DNA from: Labrys wisconsinensis
GTDB taxonomy: Bacteria > Pseudomonadota > Alphaproteobacteria > Rhizobiales > Labraceae
Reading direction: 5' to 3'
Length of the DNA: 64,000 nucleotides
Assembly: GCF_030814995.1 (NCBI RefSeq)
Contig: NZ_JAUSVX010000016.1
Location: 124,001 to 188,000, forward strand
Every line of letters begins with the position of its first letter. The stretch's first letter is position 1. The notes under the pieces are model-generated. The model worked only from the letters and a program-made list of their open reading frames with translations. It was not told the origin of the DNA and searched no databases. Shown piece after piece: positions 33,881-41,847 of this stretch. The translations under genes were made by a program, and so were the position numbers.

Positions 33881-34207
33881 GGATTACCGTCCCCTTCGCC
33901 TTGGCACGCAGCAGCAGATATCATCGAGGACAGCGGTACGGCGTGCCCACCATTGCTCGCCTTCCCGCGCGAAGATCCGGGCGGGTGAACAGAATACCCG
34001 CCTGGTCAGCCGCCATAGACCTTCACGTGCGTTTGATCGAAGACTTGCGCACCGCGCGATCCACGCCCATCGCCACGGCCCGCGTGAGGTTCTACCTCGA
34101 TTATTCGCAAGCCCGGACGGGAGACGGAACGCAACCGGTTTCACGCTCTCCCGGAACTCCGCGAGATATGGGCCGCGACGAGGACGCTCGGCTATCCGTT
34201 CGAGCAG
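33881..34207. other. Gene-free, probably decayed sequence
   Basis: No frame has a start, ribosome site and protein-like composition together. Fragments such as RFHALPELREIWAATRTLGY on the plus strand read plausibly but are interrupted upstream by a stop. The stretch lies between an SRPBCC gene and an NTF2 pseudogene and looks like eroded coding DNA. I see no repeat or promoter. Confidence 0.4.
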
Positions 34208-34420
34208 CTACACCGCCTCATCATTACAGTGCCGATGCGCAGTCTTGCCGCGAACAACTCCATCTTTCGTAAACCCGACCCTGCGCAAGGGGTGACGTGA
34301 ATACAGCGCCCTCGGCGAAATGGGCGAGCACCGATTCGACGTCGCGGCGGTTCCATGCCGCCTCCCAGATCCGGCGGAACTCAATGGCGTTGATGTCCAG
34401 TGTCGTGCCGTCATGATCCC
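34208..34420 (-). pseudogene. Frameshifted NTF2/SnoaL-like fragment
   Basis: One frame reads FRRIWEAAWNRRDVESVLAH and then FAEGAVFTSPLAQ, the N-terminal half of an NTF2-like (SnoaL) domain. A shift of one base then continues the homology as VGFTKDGVVRGKTA, the next conserved block of the same family (usually GVVRGKxAL). The second half of the domain is missing and there is no start codon in frame. It directly follows, and slightly overlaps, the end of the sigma factor gene, which itself carries a SnoaL-like C-terminal domain. Either an independent NTF2 gene has decayed or a sequencing frameshift splits it. Confidence 0.55.
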
Positions 34421-35505
34421 CGTTGGGGTGCGTCGTCGGTGCGGGCGAAGGCGGTCTGCTGTGCACTCGGGAGGGATTGCGGCAGGCCGAGTATGGGGAG
34501 GAAAGTGTTTTCGAAGCGGATCATGGCGCGGATTCGGTCGCCGGAGAGGGTGAGGACGAGGAGGCCTACTCCCCGGATGCCGGCGGGGGTCTGTCGGTAG
34601 ACCCCGAATGCCGGCTGACCGTTGGCTCGCGTCGGCACCAGCTGGTATCTCCGTACCGAGCCGAACATGAATGCGAAGAAGCGGGCCACGCTGTCTCGGC
34701 CGTGGTATTCAAGCGGTATCGGCGGCATCGACAGGAAGACGTCGTCGGTCAGCAGAGCCACCAACGCGTCGATGTCGGCAGATTCGTAGGCGCTGACGAA
34801 CTTCGCCACGATCGCGTCCTCGGCAGGTGAGGCGCTATCAGGCGGCTGTGCTGAGGCGTCGGCTGCCGGCAGTCGGCCCTGCATTCCCGCACGCGCACGT
34901 TTGAGAGCGCTTTTGACCGATTCGACGGTCGTGTCCAGCATGTCCGCCACTTCGTTCGCGTGGAATCCGAGGACGTCGCGGAGGATGAGGACGGCGAGTT
35001 GGCGGGGCGGCAAGAGCTGCAGGGCGGTCACAAAGGCCAGGGAAATGGATTCGGTTTGCTCGTAGCGCGCCTCCGGACCGAGCGGCACGCTGATCGCACC
35101 GTCCAGAAGGCCGTCGGGATAGGGCTCGAGCCAGTGGATTTCGCCGAGTCCAGTGGGCTCCGGCGGTTCGAGTCCCGGGACGTCCCACTGCTTTGCAGGA
35201 CGTCGGCGAGCAGAGCGTAGCGCATCGAGGCACCGGTTGGTGGCTATGCGGTAGAGCCAGGTGCGCAGTGACGCGCGCCCGTCGAATTGTTCGAGACCTC
35301 GCCAAGCGGCCAGCATCGCGTCCTGCAGCGCGTCCTCGGCATCCTGAAACGATCCGAGCATCCGGTAGCAGTGCACCTGGAGTTCGCGACGGTGAGGCTC
35401 GGTCAGGGCTCTGAATGCCTCGCCATCGCCGGCTTGCGCCCTCGACATCAGGTCCGTTCTTGCCGGCTTCACTCCCGCCACCTCATCCCTCGTGTGAAGT
35501 TCCAT
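34411..35505 (-). CDS. ECF sigma factor with C-terminal SnoaL domain (SigX5/SigG-like)
   Basis: A 364-residue sigma-70 family protein. Region 2 spans ~20-90 (RAQAGDGEAFRALTEPHRRE, HCYRMLGSFQDAEDALQD, RTWLYRIATNRCLDALRS). Region 4 spans ~165-215 (LPPRQLAVLILRDVLGFHANEVADML, then VESVKSALKRAR). The C-terminal ~120 residues form a SnoaL-like domain (VAKFVSAYESADIDALVALL), as in SigX5/SigG-type factors, where it modulates activity without a separate anti-sigma factor. MELHTRDE at 35505 is taken as the start; the 128 codons above it lie antisense to the reductase gene. It is divergent from the DHFR-like gene, a likely target. Confidence 0.85.
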   Translation of the reverse strand: MELHTRDEVAGVKPARTDLMSRAQAGDGEAFRALTEPHRRELQVHCYRMLGSFQDAEDALQDAMLAAWRGLEQFDGRASLRTWLYRIATNRCLDALRSARRRPAKQWDVPGLEPPEPTGLGEIHWLEPYPDGLLDGAISVPLGPEARYEQTESISLAFVTALQLLPPRQLAVLILRDVLGFHANEVADMLDTTVESVKSALKRARAGMQGRLPAADASAQPPDSASPAEDAIVAKFVSAYESADIDALVALLTDDVFLSMPPIPLEYHGRDSVARFFAFMFGSVRRYQLVPTRANGQPAFGVYRQTPAGIRGVGLLVLTLSGDRIRAMIRFENTFLPILGLPQSLPSAQQTAFARTDDAPQRGS

Positions 35506-35620
35506 GCGGTATGGACGCCGGCCAAGGCGCAAAAGGGGCGGTCCCGGAGCGCCCCCTTTTCCGATGCCACGACGTCTACACCCAGCGTTCGCCGACATCA
35601 TGGTCGAAGGGAGCACGGAA

Positions 35621-36211
35621 ATGGGAAAGATCGTCATCAGCACGAATGTCACACTCGATGGAGTGGTCCAGGACCCGGACGGCGAGGAAGGCTTCGAGCT
35701 GGGCGGCTGGTTCCACCAGTTCGTGGGGGGCAAGGACCTCGAAGACTGGACCGCCAACGAAACGGAGGAAGCGCTGGGCGCCGAGGCGCTACTGCTGGGC
35801 AGGCGGAGCTTTGAGTGGTTCGCGTCCCGGGCGCCATTGATGGGTGCCCGCGTAGGCCGGAAGTGGGCGGACAGAATGAACCACCTCCCCAAATACGTCG
35901 TGTCGTCGACGCTCGAACATCCTCAATGGAGCAACACCACGGTCCTCGGCGGCGATGCGGTCAAGGAGGTTTCGGCGCTGAAGCAGAAGGTGGACGGGGA
36001 AATCCTGGTCTACGGCAGCTATCAGCTGGTGCGCACACTGATAGAGCAGAACTTGGCCGACGAAGTGCGGTTGATAGCTTTCCCGGTCGTGCTTGGAGCC
36101 GGCCTGCGCATCTTCGACCGGACCAGCGACAAGAGGCAACTGCACCTGGTCGACACACGAAAGATCGGTGACGGCCTTGTGTTCTATGCCTACGAGTTCG
36201 AGCCAGGCTGA
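35621..36211 (+). CDS. RibD C-terminal/dihydrofolate reductase-like protein
   Basis: A 196-residue DHFR-fold protein of the RibD_C family: VISTNVTLDGVVQDP at the start, AEALLLGRRSFEWFASRAP near residue 57, KYVVSSTLEHPQWSNTTVL, then GEILVYGSYQLVRTLIEQNL and LIAFPVVLGAGLRIFD. Such proteins are NADPH-dependent reductases of unclear substrate and are often encoded beside ECF sigma factors with SnoaL domains, as here (divergent, 115 bp apart). ATG 35621 follows GAAGGGAG at good distance. Probably regulated by the adjacent sigma factor; inferred. Confidence 0.85.
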   Translation: MGKIVISTNVTLDGVVQDPDGEEGFELGGWFHQFVGGKDLEDWTANETEEALGAEALLLGRRSFEWFASRAPLMGARVGRKWADRMNHLPKYVVSSTLEHPQWSNTTVLGGDAVKEVSALKQKVDGEILVYGSYQLVRTLIEQNLADEVRLIAFPVVLGAGLRIFDRTSDKRQLHLVDTRKIGDGLVFYAYEFEPG

Positions 36212-36259
36212 CTGCTGAACATCTACGGCGATCGAAGCTTCAACAAGGTGGACACGCAA

Positions 36260-36802
36260 ATGCCTGACAGCACATCAAATGGCAAATGGCGATCAGGCTT
36301 CCTCGCCTCGCCCGTAGCCCTGACGCGGTTGAGTTCCCTCGTGTTCGTCGTCCTGATGTTCGGACATATGTCGGGGTACCCCTGGAGTTCAGCCGAGAGC
36401 CCCCAAGAGACGCATCTCGTCGCCTCGATGAAATCCGTCGACTTCAATTTCATGGGGGAGCGATCGACCTATTGGGGCCTCTATTTCGGATGGGGGCTGC
36501 TGATCGGCGTTCTTCTGTTCTTGATGGCCGCCATGCTCTGGCTTCTATCGGACCTTTCGCGCCTTGTCCCGCAGCGCGTGGGGATCATTGCGGCGATCAA
36601 CTCCGCCGTCTGCGGGATCGGCGCCTATCTGTCGTTCCTCTATTTCTATGTGCCGCCGATGCTCTGCTTTGCGGCAAATTGCGTGATCTTGCTGATCGTC
36701 GCCGCGCGACTTCTCCGGGCGCCGACCGCAGCTGGCGGCCGGGGAACCAATGAGATCATGACGGCGGCAAGCCCAGACGTGCCCGACGGAGCGCTGCGAT
36801 GA
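36260..36802 (+). CDS. Four-helix membrane protein, unknown family
   Basis: A 180-residue protein with four predicted helices: ~19-38 (ALTRLSSLVFVVLMFGHMSG), ~72-98 (YWGLYFGWGLLIGVLLFLMA), ~108-132 (GIIAAINSAVCGIGAYLSFL) and ~133-154 (PPMLCFAANCVILLIVAARL). No catalytic motif is visible and I do not recognise the family. ATG 36260 is preferred because AAGGTGG (36245-36251) precedes it; GTG 36248 is an alternative. It lies after the DHFR-like gene and overlaps the GST gene by four bases, so the three probably form one operon. Confidence 0.7.
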   Translation: MPDSTSNGKWRSGFLASPVALTRLSSLVFVVLMFGHMSGYPWSSAESPQETHLVASMKSVDFNFMGERSTYWGLYFGWGLLIGVLLFLMAAMLWLLSDLSRLVPQRVGIIAAINSAVCGIGAYLSFLYFYVPPMLCFAANCVILLIVAARLLRAPTAAGGRGTNEIMTAASPDVPDGALR

Positions 36803-37473
36803 GACTCCATGCTTTCCTGCCCTCGCCGCGGGTGCTCGGCATCATGGCGTTGAAGACCCACCTCGGCCTCGACTTCGAAGTCCAGACATTGGACCTGAGC
36901 CAGGGCGGTCAGCGGACGCGCGGCTACCTCGCGAAGAATCCGAACGGCAAGATGCCGACGCTGGAGGACGTCGCCTTCACGCTTTGGGAATCCAACGCGA
37001 TCCTGGTCTATCTCGCTGCCCGGTCGCCGCAGAGCGGGCTTTGGCCGTCCGACCTGGCAAGGCAGGCGGATGTCCTGCGCTGGCTGTTCTGGCAGAGTGC
37101 TCACTGGGATGCGGAATCGTGGGGCATGGTCGTATTCGAAAAGATGTCCAAGGCCGTGCTGAGCTTGGGACCGCCGGACGCCGCGTTCATTGCGCGCGGG
37201 GAGCAGAACTTCGCGCGTTTCGCCGCCGTGCTCGACCGGTCGCTGAACGGGCGGACGTGGCTGACGGGCGAGACTCTGACCGTCGCCGATTTCTCGGTCG
37301 GCGCGCTCCTCCCCTCGGCGGCGCGGATCGGGCTTTCCATAGACCCGTACCCAGACATCGGTCTCTGGTACGCCCGCCTCGCCGCTCTGCCGTCCTGGCA
37401 ATTCGCTTTGGCCCAGCAGGAGTCGGCCTTGGCGGCCTGGCAGGCTGAGCACCAGGCAGGAACGATGATTTGA
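36799..37473 (+). CDS. Glutathione S-transferase family protein
   Basis: A 224-residue GST. Residues 1-80 form the thioredoxin-like domain (MRLHAFLPSPRVLGIMALKT, NPNGKMPTLEDVAFTLWESNAIL with cis-Pro and the Glu-Ser glutathione-binding pair). Residues ~90-210 form the helical domain (TWLTGETLTVADFSVGALL, containing the N-capping box ADF). It probably conjugates or reduces an electrophile with glutathione. It overlaps the preceding membrane-protein gene by ATGA and completes a stress-type operon with the RibD-like reductase. Confidence 0.88.
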   Translation: MRLHAFLPSPRVLGIMALKTHLGLDFEVQTLDLSQGGQRTRGYLAKNPNGKMPTLEDVAFTLWESNAILVYLAARSPQSGLWPSDLARQADVLRWLFWQSAHWDAESWGMVVFEKMSKAVLSLGPPDAAFIARGEQNFARFAAVLDRSLNGRTWLTGETLTVADFSVGALLPSAARIGLSIDPYPDIGLWYARLAALPSWQFALAQQESALAAWQAEHQAGTMI

Positions 37474-37513
37474 TCTCGGACCTGGCTTCGTCACCTCCGC
37501 AACATGGCCAATA

Positions 37514-37999
37514 TTACATTGCCACAATACTGTCGCCGAGATTGATGATGACGGGCGGTGCGCCTGCATCGAATAGCAATGCGGATAACGTAGCGCCCCC
37601 TCGCCCGCCGGCGAACGCATAGACAGTATCATTGGCGTGGGCGGCGGCGGCGGCGGCACGATGCTCCAGCCCCTGATGTCTGTGACGCACCAAGGCTTGG
37701 AAAAAGGATGAGACAGCCAGAGTTGCGCATTTCGCGCCATCTCTCATCCCGCCCATGCCGTCGGCGACCACTACCGCGATGACTGGCTGGCTGCTCTGCC
37801 TTGCACTGAGGCGCAGTGCCGCCACTCGATCTTGGTTCTCTTCGCGCTGCAGCCCGATGTCGGTAGCGAGGATGGCAGGTAAATCAAAGCATTGGTTTTG
37901 GGCCCGATCGGGAACGGCTCTCGACAACCAATTTGCCACGGTCTCCTGAAACGCGTCGCCTAGACTTCCAGGTAGGGCCTCTGCAATACTTTGCGTCAT
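37514..37999 (-). pseudogene. C-terminally truncated PP2C-type protein phosphatase
   Basis: The 161-residue frame contains the N-terminal half of a PP2C/SpoIIE-type Ser/Thr phosphatase: ATDIGLQREENQDRVA (first metal-site Asp region), VVVADGMGGMRDG (second), and AGGRGGATLSALLFD, then INLGDS where it stops. Full-length enzymes have another ~100 residues with the last two metal aspartates (DGL/DN motifs), which are absent here. The frame ends in INLGDSIVAM, with the family sequence breaking just after GDS. An insertion or deletion therefore probably removed the rest. It should be inactive as a phosphatase. Confidence 0.65.
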
Positions 38000-38073
38000 C
38001 AAATAAACTCGCTTCCGGCCCGGCCTGTTTGAATCATCTTTGCAGCGTCATGTGCTCTCACGACAGTTTTCGG

Positions 38074-38397
38074 CTACGCGAGGACTTTAAGCCCATGCTT
38101 TTGAACCACAGTTAGAAGCTTGAGCGCCATGCCACTCGGCCTTTTGGCGCCGGTTTCCCACTTCTCGACCGTACTTTCGCTGGTGTTGAGATAACGGGCG
38201 AATACGGGCTGACTGACATTGTTGGCTTCGCGGAGCTGCTTGATCTGCGCAGGCTCGATCTCTGTCGGGACGACCAGGTGGCGCGCATCGAAATCGCGCA
38301 TAGTTGCCTTGTCGAACGCACCGACCTTGTGAAGCATGGCCGCAGACGAATGGATCGCCTCAGACACATCGCCTTTGAACCTACTTTTCGTTGCCAT
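38074..38397 (-). CDS. HigA-like XRE antitoxin
   Basis: A 107-residue protein with a C-terminal Cro/C1-type helix-turn-helix (IKQLREANNVSQPVFARYL, then STVEKWETGAKRPSGMALKL). The ~40-residue N-terminal arm (SRFKGDVSEAIHSSAAMLHK, then RDFDARHLV) probably contacts the toxin. It overlaps the upstream toxin gene by 17 bp. Toxin-first order and this architecture match HigBA-type modules, in which the antitoxin also represses the operon. It sits in the lower-GC accessory zone, consistent with horizontal acquisition. Confidence 0.85.
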   Translation of the reverse strand: MATKSRFKGDVSEAIHSSAAMLHKVGAFDKATMRDFDARHLVVPTEIEPAQIKQLREANNVSQPVFARYLNTSESTVEKWETGAKRPSGMALKLLTVVQKHGLKVLA

Positions 38398-38740
38398 GAC
38401 AAATCTCCGTCAGGTCCTTGTCCTCTAAAAGCCGAGCAATCTGCTGAGCGTTCAGCGTTGAATAGCTCTTTGCCAGGGTGCGAAAATCCTCCAGCTCATC
38501 GTCCTCGATGTTAGCCCGATCCTTCTTTGCGAACAGATATTCGAAAATCCAGTATCGGCCACCTTTCACAAGAATGATGCTTCTGTGCATGTTCTTGTTC
38601 AGGCGCTTTTTGAAGACGCCGCCGCCAAGATCATCTACCTGGCCGTCCATCACTTCCTGGATCGCCTTACAAAGCTCACCATCCTTGATCCGCGCTTTGC
38701 GAGCCGCCTTGGAAAACCAAGCGGTTTTGAACGTCCGCAT
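38381..38740 (-). CDS. RelE/HigB-like toxin
   Basis: A 119-residue protein of the RelE/HigB PF06296-like group: MRTFKTAWFSKAARKARI at the start, KDGELCKAIQEVMDGQVDDL, a central GGGVFKKRLN and a RSIILVKGGRYWIFEYLFAK strand pair, ending with a helical region. This group cleaves ribosome-bound mRNA. Alternative upstream starts (38761) would add seven residues; MRTFKT matches the usual family start. It is the first gene of the pair and overlaps the antitoxin gene by 17 bp. Confidence 0.82.
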   Translation of the reverse strand: MRTFKTAWFSKAARKARIKDGELCKAIQEVMDGQVDDLGGGVFKKRLNKNMHRSIILVKGGRYWIFEYLFAKKDRANIEDDELEDFRTLAKSYSTLNAQQIARLLEDKDLTEICHGNEK

Positions 38741-39226
38741 GGATTCTTCAGCATCGGCCATATCGTTATGTAGCACCGAGTGCTATCGAAATCAATGGAG
38801 GTGTTGCCGGGCATCGCGATTTGCGCACCGTCGGAGGATGACCGGAATCGATGATGTAGCCGTTCCCACCATCGGTCTGCGGGAAAATCACCGGCGGCAG
38901 CACGATGCCGACGACCTCGAGCGTCGCGAGGAGCAGTAGTCTGCCTGCGGCGTAGATTTGATCTGGCGCGAACGATCGGGATTCTCGTTCAGCGCACGCG
39001 GGTCGACCTTCATGACATTTAACGTCCGACATGGGCCCAAAGCGGCGATCAACGGCGGACCATGCGACCCCTGCGCAGGGTCTGGACACACCATCAAACC
39101 CGCAAAGCGATTCGAACTATTATCCGCCGATTTTACGCTTTTTCACAGCAGGCCATTTTTCGGGTGCTTTTTGTGCGGGAAAGGGCGATGTTTGGTGTTC
39201 TTAGACAGGGCAGATTCCGGAGTATT
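38741..39226. other. Spacer with no convincing gene
   Basis: About 490 bp without a supported gene. A minus-strand frame includes RLLLLATLEVVGIVLPPVIF, which reads like a membrane segment, but it has no ribosome site or recognisable family and may be a remnant. The HigBA promoter should lie just right of 38741; no clear -35/-10 pair is evident. Confidence 0.35.
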
Positions 39227-39271
39227 TGGCACCCCCGACACGATTCGAACGTGTGACCTCGGACTTCGGAG
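39227..39271 (-). other. tRNA-Arg(CCG) 3'-half fragment, probable attachment-site scar
   Basis: Read on the minus strand, 45 nt run from the anticodon loop CTCCGAA (anticodon CCG) through half-stem GTCCG, variable AGGTC, T-arm ACACG-TTCGAAT-CGTGT, acceptor CGGGGGT and discriminator G to an encoded CCA. The 5 nt before the loop do not pair with GTCCG, and no 5' acceptor strand follows, so the 5' half is missing. Integrases commonly recombine in the anticodon or T loop and leave exactly such a 3' half. No integrase gene or second copy is visible in the window. Confidence 0.65.
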
Positions 39272-39465
39272 GGCGGAGTTCGCCACCCGAGGCCCGTCTG
39301 CCGCAGAAAAGCGCCAGCGCAAGAGCGCCGGGTGCTCAACCCCGCGAACAACGACGCACAAGCTGGAGGCGGTTCGGCGACTGGCGGGAAACCATGAGCA
39401 CGGACGGGCCAAGAGCCACTCGCCCGCCTCCGTGAAAAAGGGGCGATCGACTCTTCAGGAGGCCG

Positions 39466-39741
39466 TCAGTACCGGCCCGGCGGGTCGCTGGCCGGGAACG
39501 ATTGGTCCGCCGCCTCGTCGACCGCGTCCCATTCCCTCGGCGGATAATCCATGGACTCCGGGCCGGCGGGCCGGACGCCGTCGATCGCCCGGCGGGGCGA
39601 TGGCGGTGCCTTGCCGCTGCCGGCGTGCTGCATGTCCCGACGGCTGCGCTCCAGCTCTTCGCGCAGCCGTCGATTCTCCAAGAGGAGACCGGCCACAACG
39701 CCGACCGCGGCCACCGAGCCGATCATCCGAAGCAAGGCCAT
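39466..39741 (-). CDS. Small membrane-anchored protein, unknown
   Basis: A 91-residue protein with one N-terminal helix (LLRMIGSVAAVGVVAGLLLE), a short charged coiled segment (RRLREELERSRRDMQ), a Pro-rich middle, and a conserved-looking acidic end (WDAVDEAADQSFPASDPPGRY). The last motif recurs at the C-terminus of many small proteins in alphaproteobacteria. Function unknown. It lies 85 bp downstream of the DUF3309 gene on the same strand. Confidence 0.65.
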   Translation of the reverse strand: MALLRMIGSVAAVGVVAGLLLENRRLREELERSRRDMQHAGSGKAPPSPRRAIDGVRPAGPESMDYPPREWDAVDEAADQSFPASDPPGRY

Positions 39742-39826
39742 GCCAGTCCCTCCCTGTCGTGAACGCAGCCGGGCGGCCCCCGTCGGGCCGTGCTCCGGGC
39801 CGATCGGTTCCGGCCGCCGGGCGCGC

Positions 39827-39982
39827 TCATATGCGGCCGAGCACCACCAGGATGATCAGGATGATGACGATGACGCCGAGGCCGCCGGACGGCCCGTAGC
39901 CCCAGCTGCGGCTGTAGCCCCAGTTCGGCAAGGCGCCGACCAGGATCAGGATCAGGATGACGAGAAGGATTGTGCCCAACAT
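39827..39982 (-). CDS. DUF3309-family small hydrophobic protein
   Basis: A 51-residue protein: an Ile/Leu-rich helix (MLGTILLVILILILVGALP), a Trp/Tyr/Gly-rich turn (NWGYSRSWGYGPSGGLG) and a second hydrophobic helix (VIVIILIILVVLGRI). This two-helix pattern is the DUF3309 signature; family members are tiny membrane proteins of unknown role, common in Hyphomicrobiales. ATG 39982 is preceded by GAGGTACC. The open frame continues upstream into the sorbosone-dehydrogenase region but has no other credible start. Confidence 0.8.
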   Translation of the reverse strand: MLGTILLVILILILVGALPNWGYSRSWGYGPSGGLGVIVIILIILVVLGRI

Positions 39983-40062
39983 CGCGGTACCTCCAGTTGT
40001 CCTGTACAAACCGGAGCCGGCACATTCTGTTCCCCTGCGTCGCGCCGCTTCGCCACGGGCCG

Positions 40063-41394
40063 TCAGGTCTTGCCGGCATAGGCGATGCGCCAGATCGTGC
40101 CGTTGCCGTCCTCGCTCACCAGGAGCGCGCCGTCCGCCGCCATGGCGACGCCGACCGGACGGCCCCAGACCGCATCGTCGGACACGACCATGCCGGTGAG
40201 GAAGTCCTCGTAGTCGCCGGTCGGCCTGCCGTCCCTGAACGGCAGGCGCACCACCTTGTAGCCGGTGCGCCGGCCGCGGTTCCACGAGCCGTGGAAGGTG
40301 ACGAAGGCATCGCCGCGATAGTCCGGCGGAAAGGCCTCGCCGGTGTAGAAGGCGATGCCCAGCGGCGCCGAATGCGCCTGGAACAGCACGTCGGGCACGC
40401 TGACGTGCTGCGCCAGATCCGGGCGCGCGCCACGATGGCGCCGATCTTCGTTGGCGCCGATATAGTACCAGGGCCAGCCGTAGAAGGCGCCGGGCTTCAC
40501 CTCGGTGGCATAGTCGAAGGGCGTGTCGTCGCCGAGGCCGTCGCGCTCGTTGACCACGCACCACAGTCCGCCCGTCGCCGGCTGCAGCGCCATGCCGGAG
40601 CAGTTGCGCAATCCCGTGGCGAGGATGCGTTCGTTGCGGCCGTCGGGATCGAAGGCGAGCACGTCGGCCCGTCGCGCCTCGCCACCCCAGGCCGCGCCGA
40701 GGGCATGGCCGCCGGCCCAGTCGGCGGAAGGCGGCGCGCCGAGTCCTTCGGCGACGTTCGAGCCCGAGCCGACGGCGAGATACATGGTCCGCCCGTCGGC
40801 GGAGAAGACGAGGTCGCGCGTCCAGTGATGCACCTCGGGAATGCCGGAGACGATGGTCTCGGGCTTGCCGCTCGCCGTCATGTCGCCGTCCTTGTAGGCA
40901 AAGCGCACGACTCCGTTGCTGTTGGCGACATAGACCCATTGCGGCCGCGGCCCCGGCGGATAGAAGGCGATGCCGTAGGGCTGGTGCAGCCCCTCGGCGA
41001 ACACCGCCTGCTGCTCCGGCCGGGCGCGGCCCGGCGCCAGGCGCAGGACGCGCACCCGGTTGGCCCGGCTCTCCGCCACGAAGATGTCGCCGTTCGGGGC
41101 GACGCGGATCACCCGCGGGCCGGAGAGGCCGGCGGCGACGAGCTCGGCCCGGAAGCCCTCGGGCACGCGCGGCGCGGCGCCGACGGGCCGGCGCGCCAGC
41201 TCCGCCGCAGCCGCGCTCGCCTCGGACGGGGCCGGCAGGTCGCCCGTCCGGATCGAGCGCCGCACGCCGGGCGCATCGGCATGCCAGTCGCCGAAGGCGG
41301 ACGGGCCCTGCAGCTCCGCGCCCGCGGCGGCGGCCGCCGCGCCGGCCAGCGCGAAGACCGCGAGAAACGTCGCCCAGCGCGGCCGTCGCGGCAT
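40063..41394 (-). CDS. Sorbosone dehydrogenase-like beta-propeller protein (PQQ/GDH family)
   Basis: A 443-residue secreted protein. Residues 1-27 are a signal peptide (FLAVFALAGAAAAAAGAEL). The rest is a six-bladed propeller of the soluble glucose/sorbosone dehydrogenase family: FRAELVAAGLSGPRVIRVAP, NGDIFVAES, QPYGIAFYPPG, VYVANSNGVVRF, then GLRNCSGMALQP and GWPWYYIG with GANED. Family enzymes oxidise aldoses or sorbosone using PQQ, but many members have no known substrate. ATG 41394 precedes the signal directly. It is a single gene, 108 bp from the DUF3309 gene downstream. Confidence 0.85.
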   Translation of the reverse strand: MPRRPRWATFLAVFALAGAAAAAAGAELQGPSAFGDWHADAPGVRRSIRTGDLPAPSEASAAAAELARRPVGAAPRVPEGFRAELVAAGLSGPRVIRVAPNGDIFVAESRANRVRVLRLAPGRARPEQQAVFAEGLHQPYGIAFYPPGPRPQWVYVANSNGVVRFAYKDGDMTASGKPETIVSGIPEVHHWTRDLVFSADGRTMYLAVGSGSNVAEGLGAPPSADWAGGHALGAAWGGEARRADVLAFDPDGRNERILATGLRNCSGMALQPATGGLWCVVNERDGLGDDTPFDYATEVKPGAFYGWPWYYIGANEDRRHRGARPDLAQHVSVPDVLFQAHSAPLGIAFYTGEAFPPDYRGDAFVTFHGSWNRGRRTGYKVVRLPFRDGRPTGDYEDFLTGMVVSDDAVWGRPVGVAMAADGALLVSEDGNGTIWRIAYAGKT

Positions 41395-41562
41395 GACATC
41401 CTCCCTGCCGGTTCGTGATCGGACGAAACCCGCCGCGACGCCCGGGGTTCCCGGGCAGGCCTTGGGGCGCGGAACAATATCATGGTCCCGGCGTTCAAGC
41501 CGCGCGGCGCATACAACGCCCGGCTGACAAAACCGGGCTCTGGGCGGGACAGGAGTGGCAGC

Positions 41563-41817
41563 ATGGCCGCCATGCCGTTGAAGCGTGCGCTCCCCAGGCG
41601 GGAGCTGGAGCGCATCGCCGACCTGGTGATCCGCAACCAGCGGGGCTGCAGCGCCCTCAAGTCGCTGCGCCTGCACCGGGTGACCGGCTACGGGCTCGAG
41701 GAGACCTGGGGCGTGGTGGCGATCGAGCCGCAGTTCCGCGGCGCCGCCGCCGAGGCGATCGACGAGGCCATCGCCGGCCTGCGCGAGATCTACGCGATGA
41801 TGGACGACGAGCGCTGA
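41563..41817 (+). CDS. Small conserved hypothetical protein
   Basis: An 84-residue acidic/basic helical protein (RRELERIADLVIRNQRGCSA, LKSLRLHRVTGYGLEETWGV, EAIDEAIAGLREIYAMMDDE). Family not recognised; no membrane segment. ATG 41563 is supported by AGGAG at 41551-41555. It is divergent from the sorbosone dehydrogenase gene and converges on the sugar ABC operon. Confidence 0.6.
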   Translation: MAAMPLKRALPRRELERIADLVIRNQRGCSALKSLRLHRVTGYGLEETWGVVAIEPQFRGAAAEAIDEAIAGLREIYAMMDDER

Positions 41818-41847
41818 CAGCCCCGCGGCGCTCTGCGCCGCGCGAGC

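Noticed and set aside
33881-34207. Plus-strand fragments as a transposase remnant
   Set aside because: No transposase motif, terminal repeats or target duplication; composition only suggests decayed coding DNA.
39226-39435. Plus-strand frame beginning APPTRFERVTSDF
   Set aside because: This is the translation of the tRNA fragment and its flank, a well-known source of spurious protein predictions.
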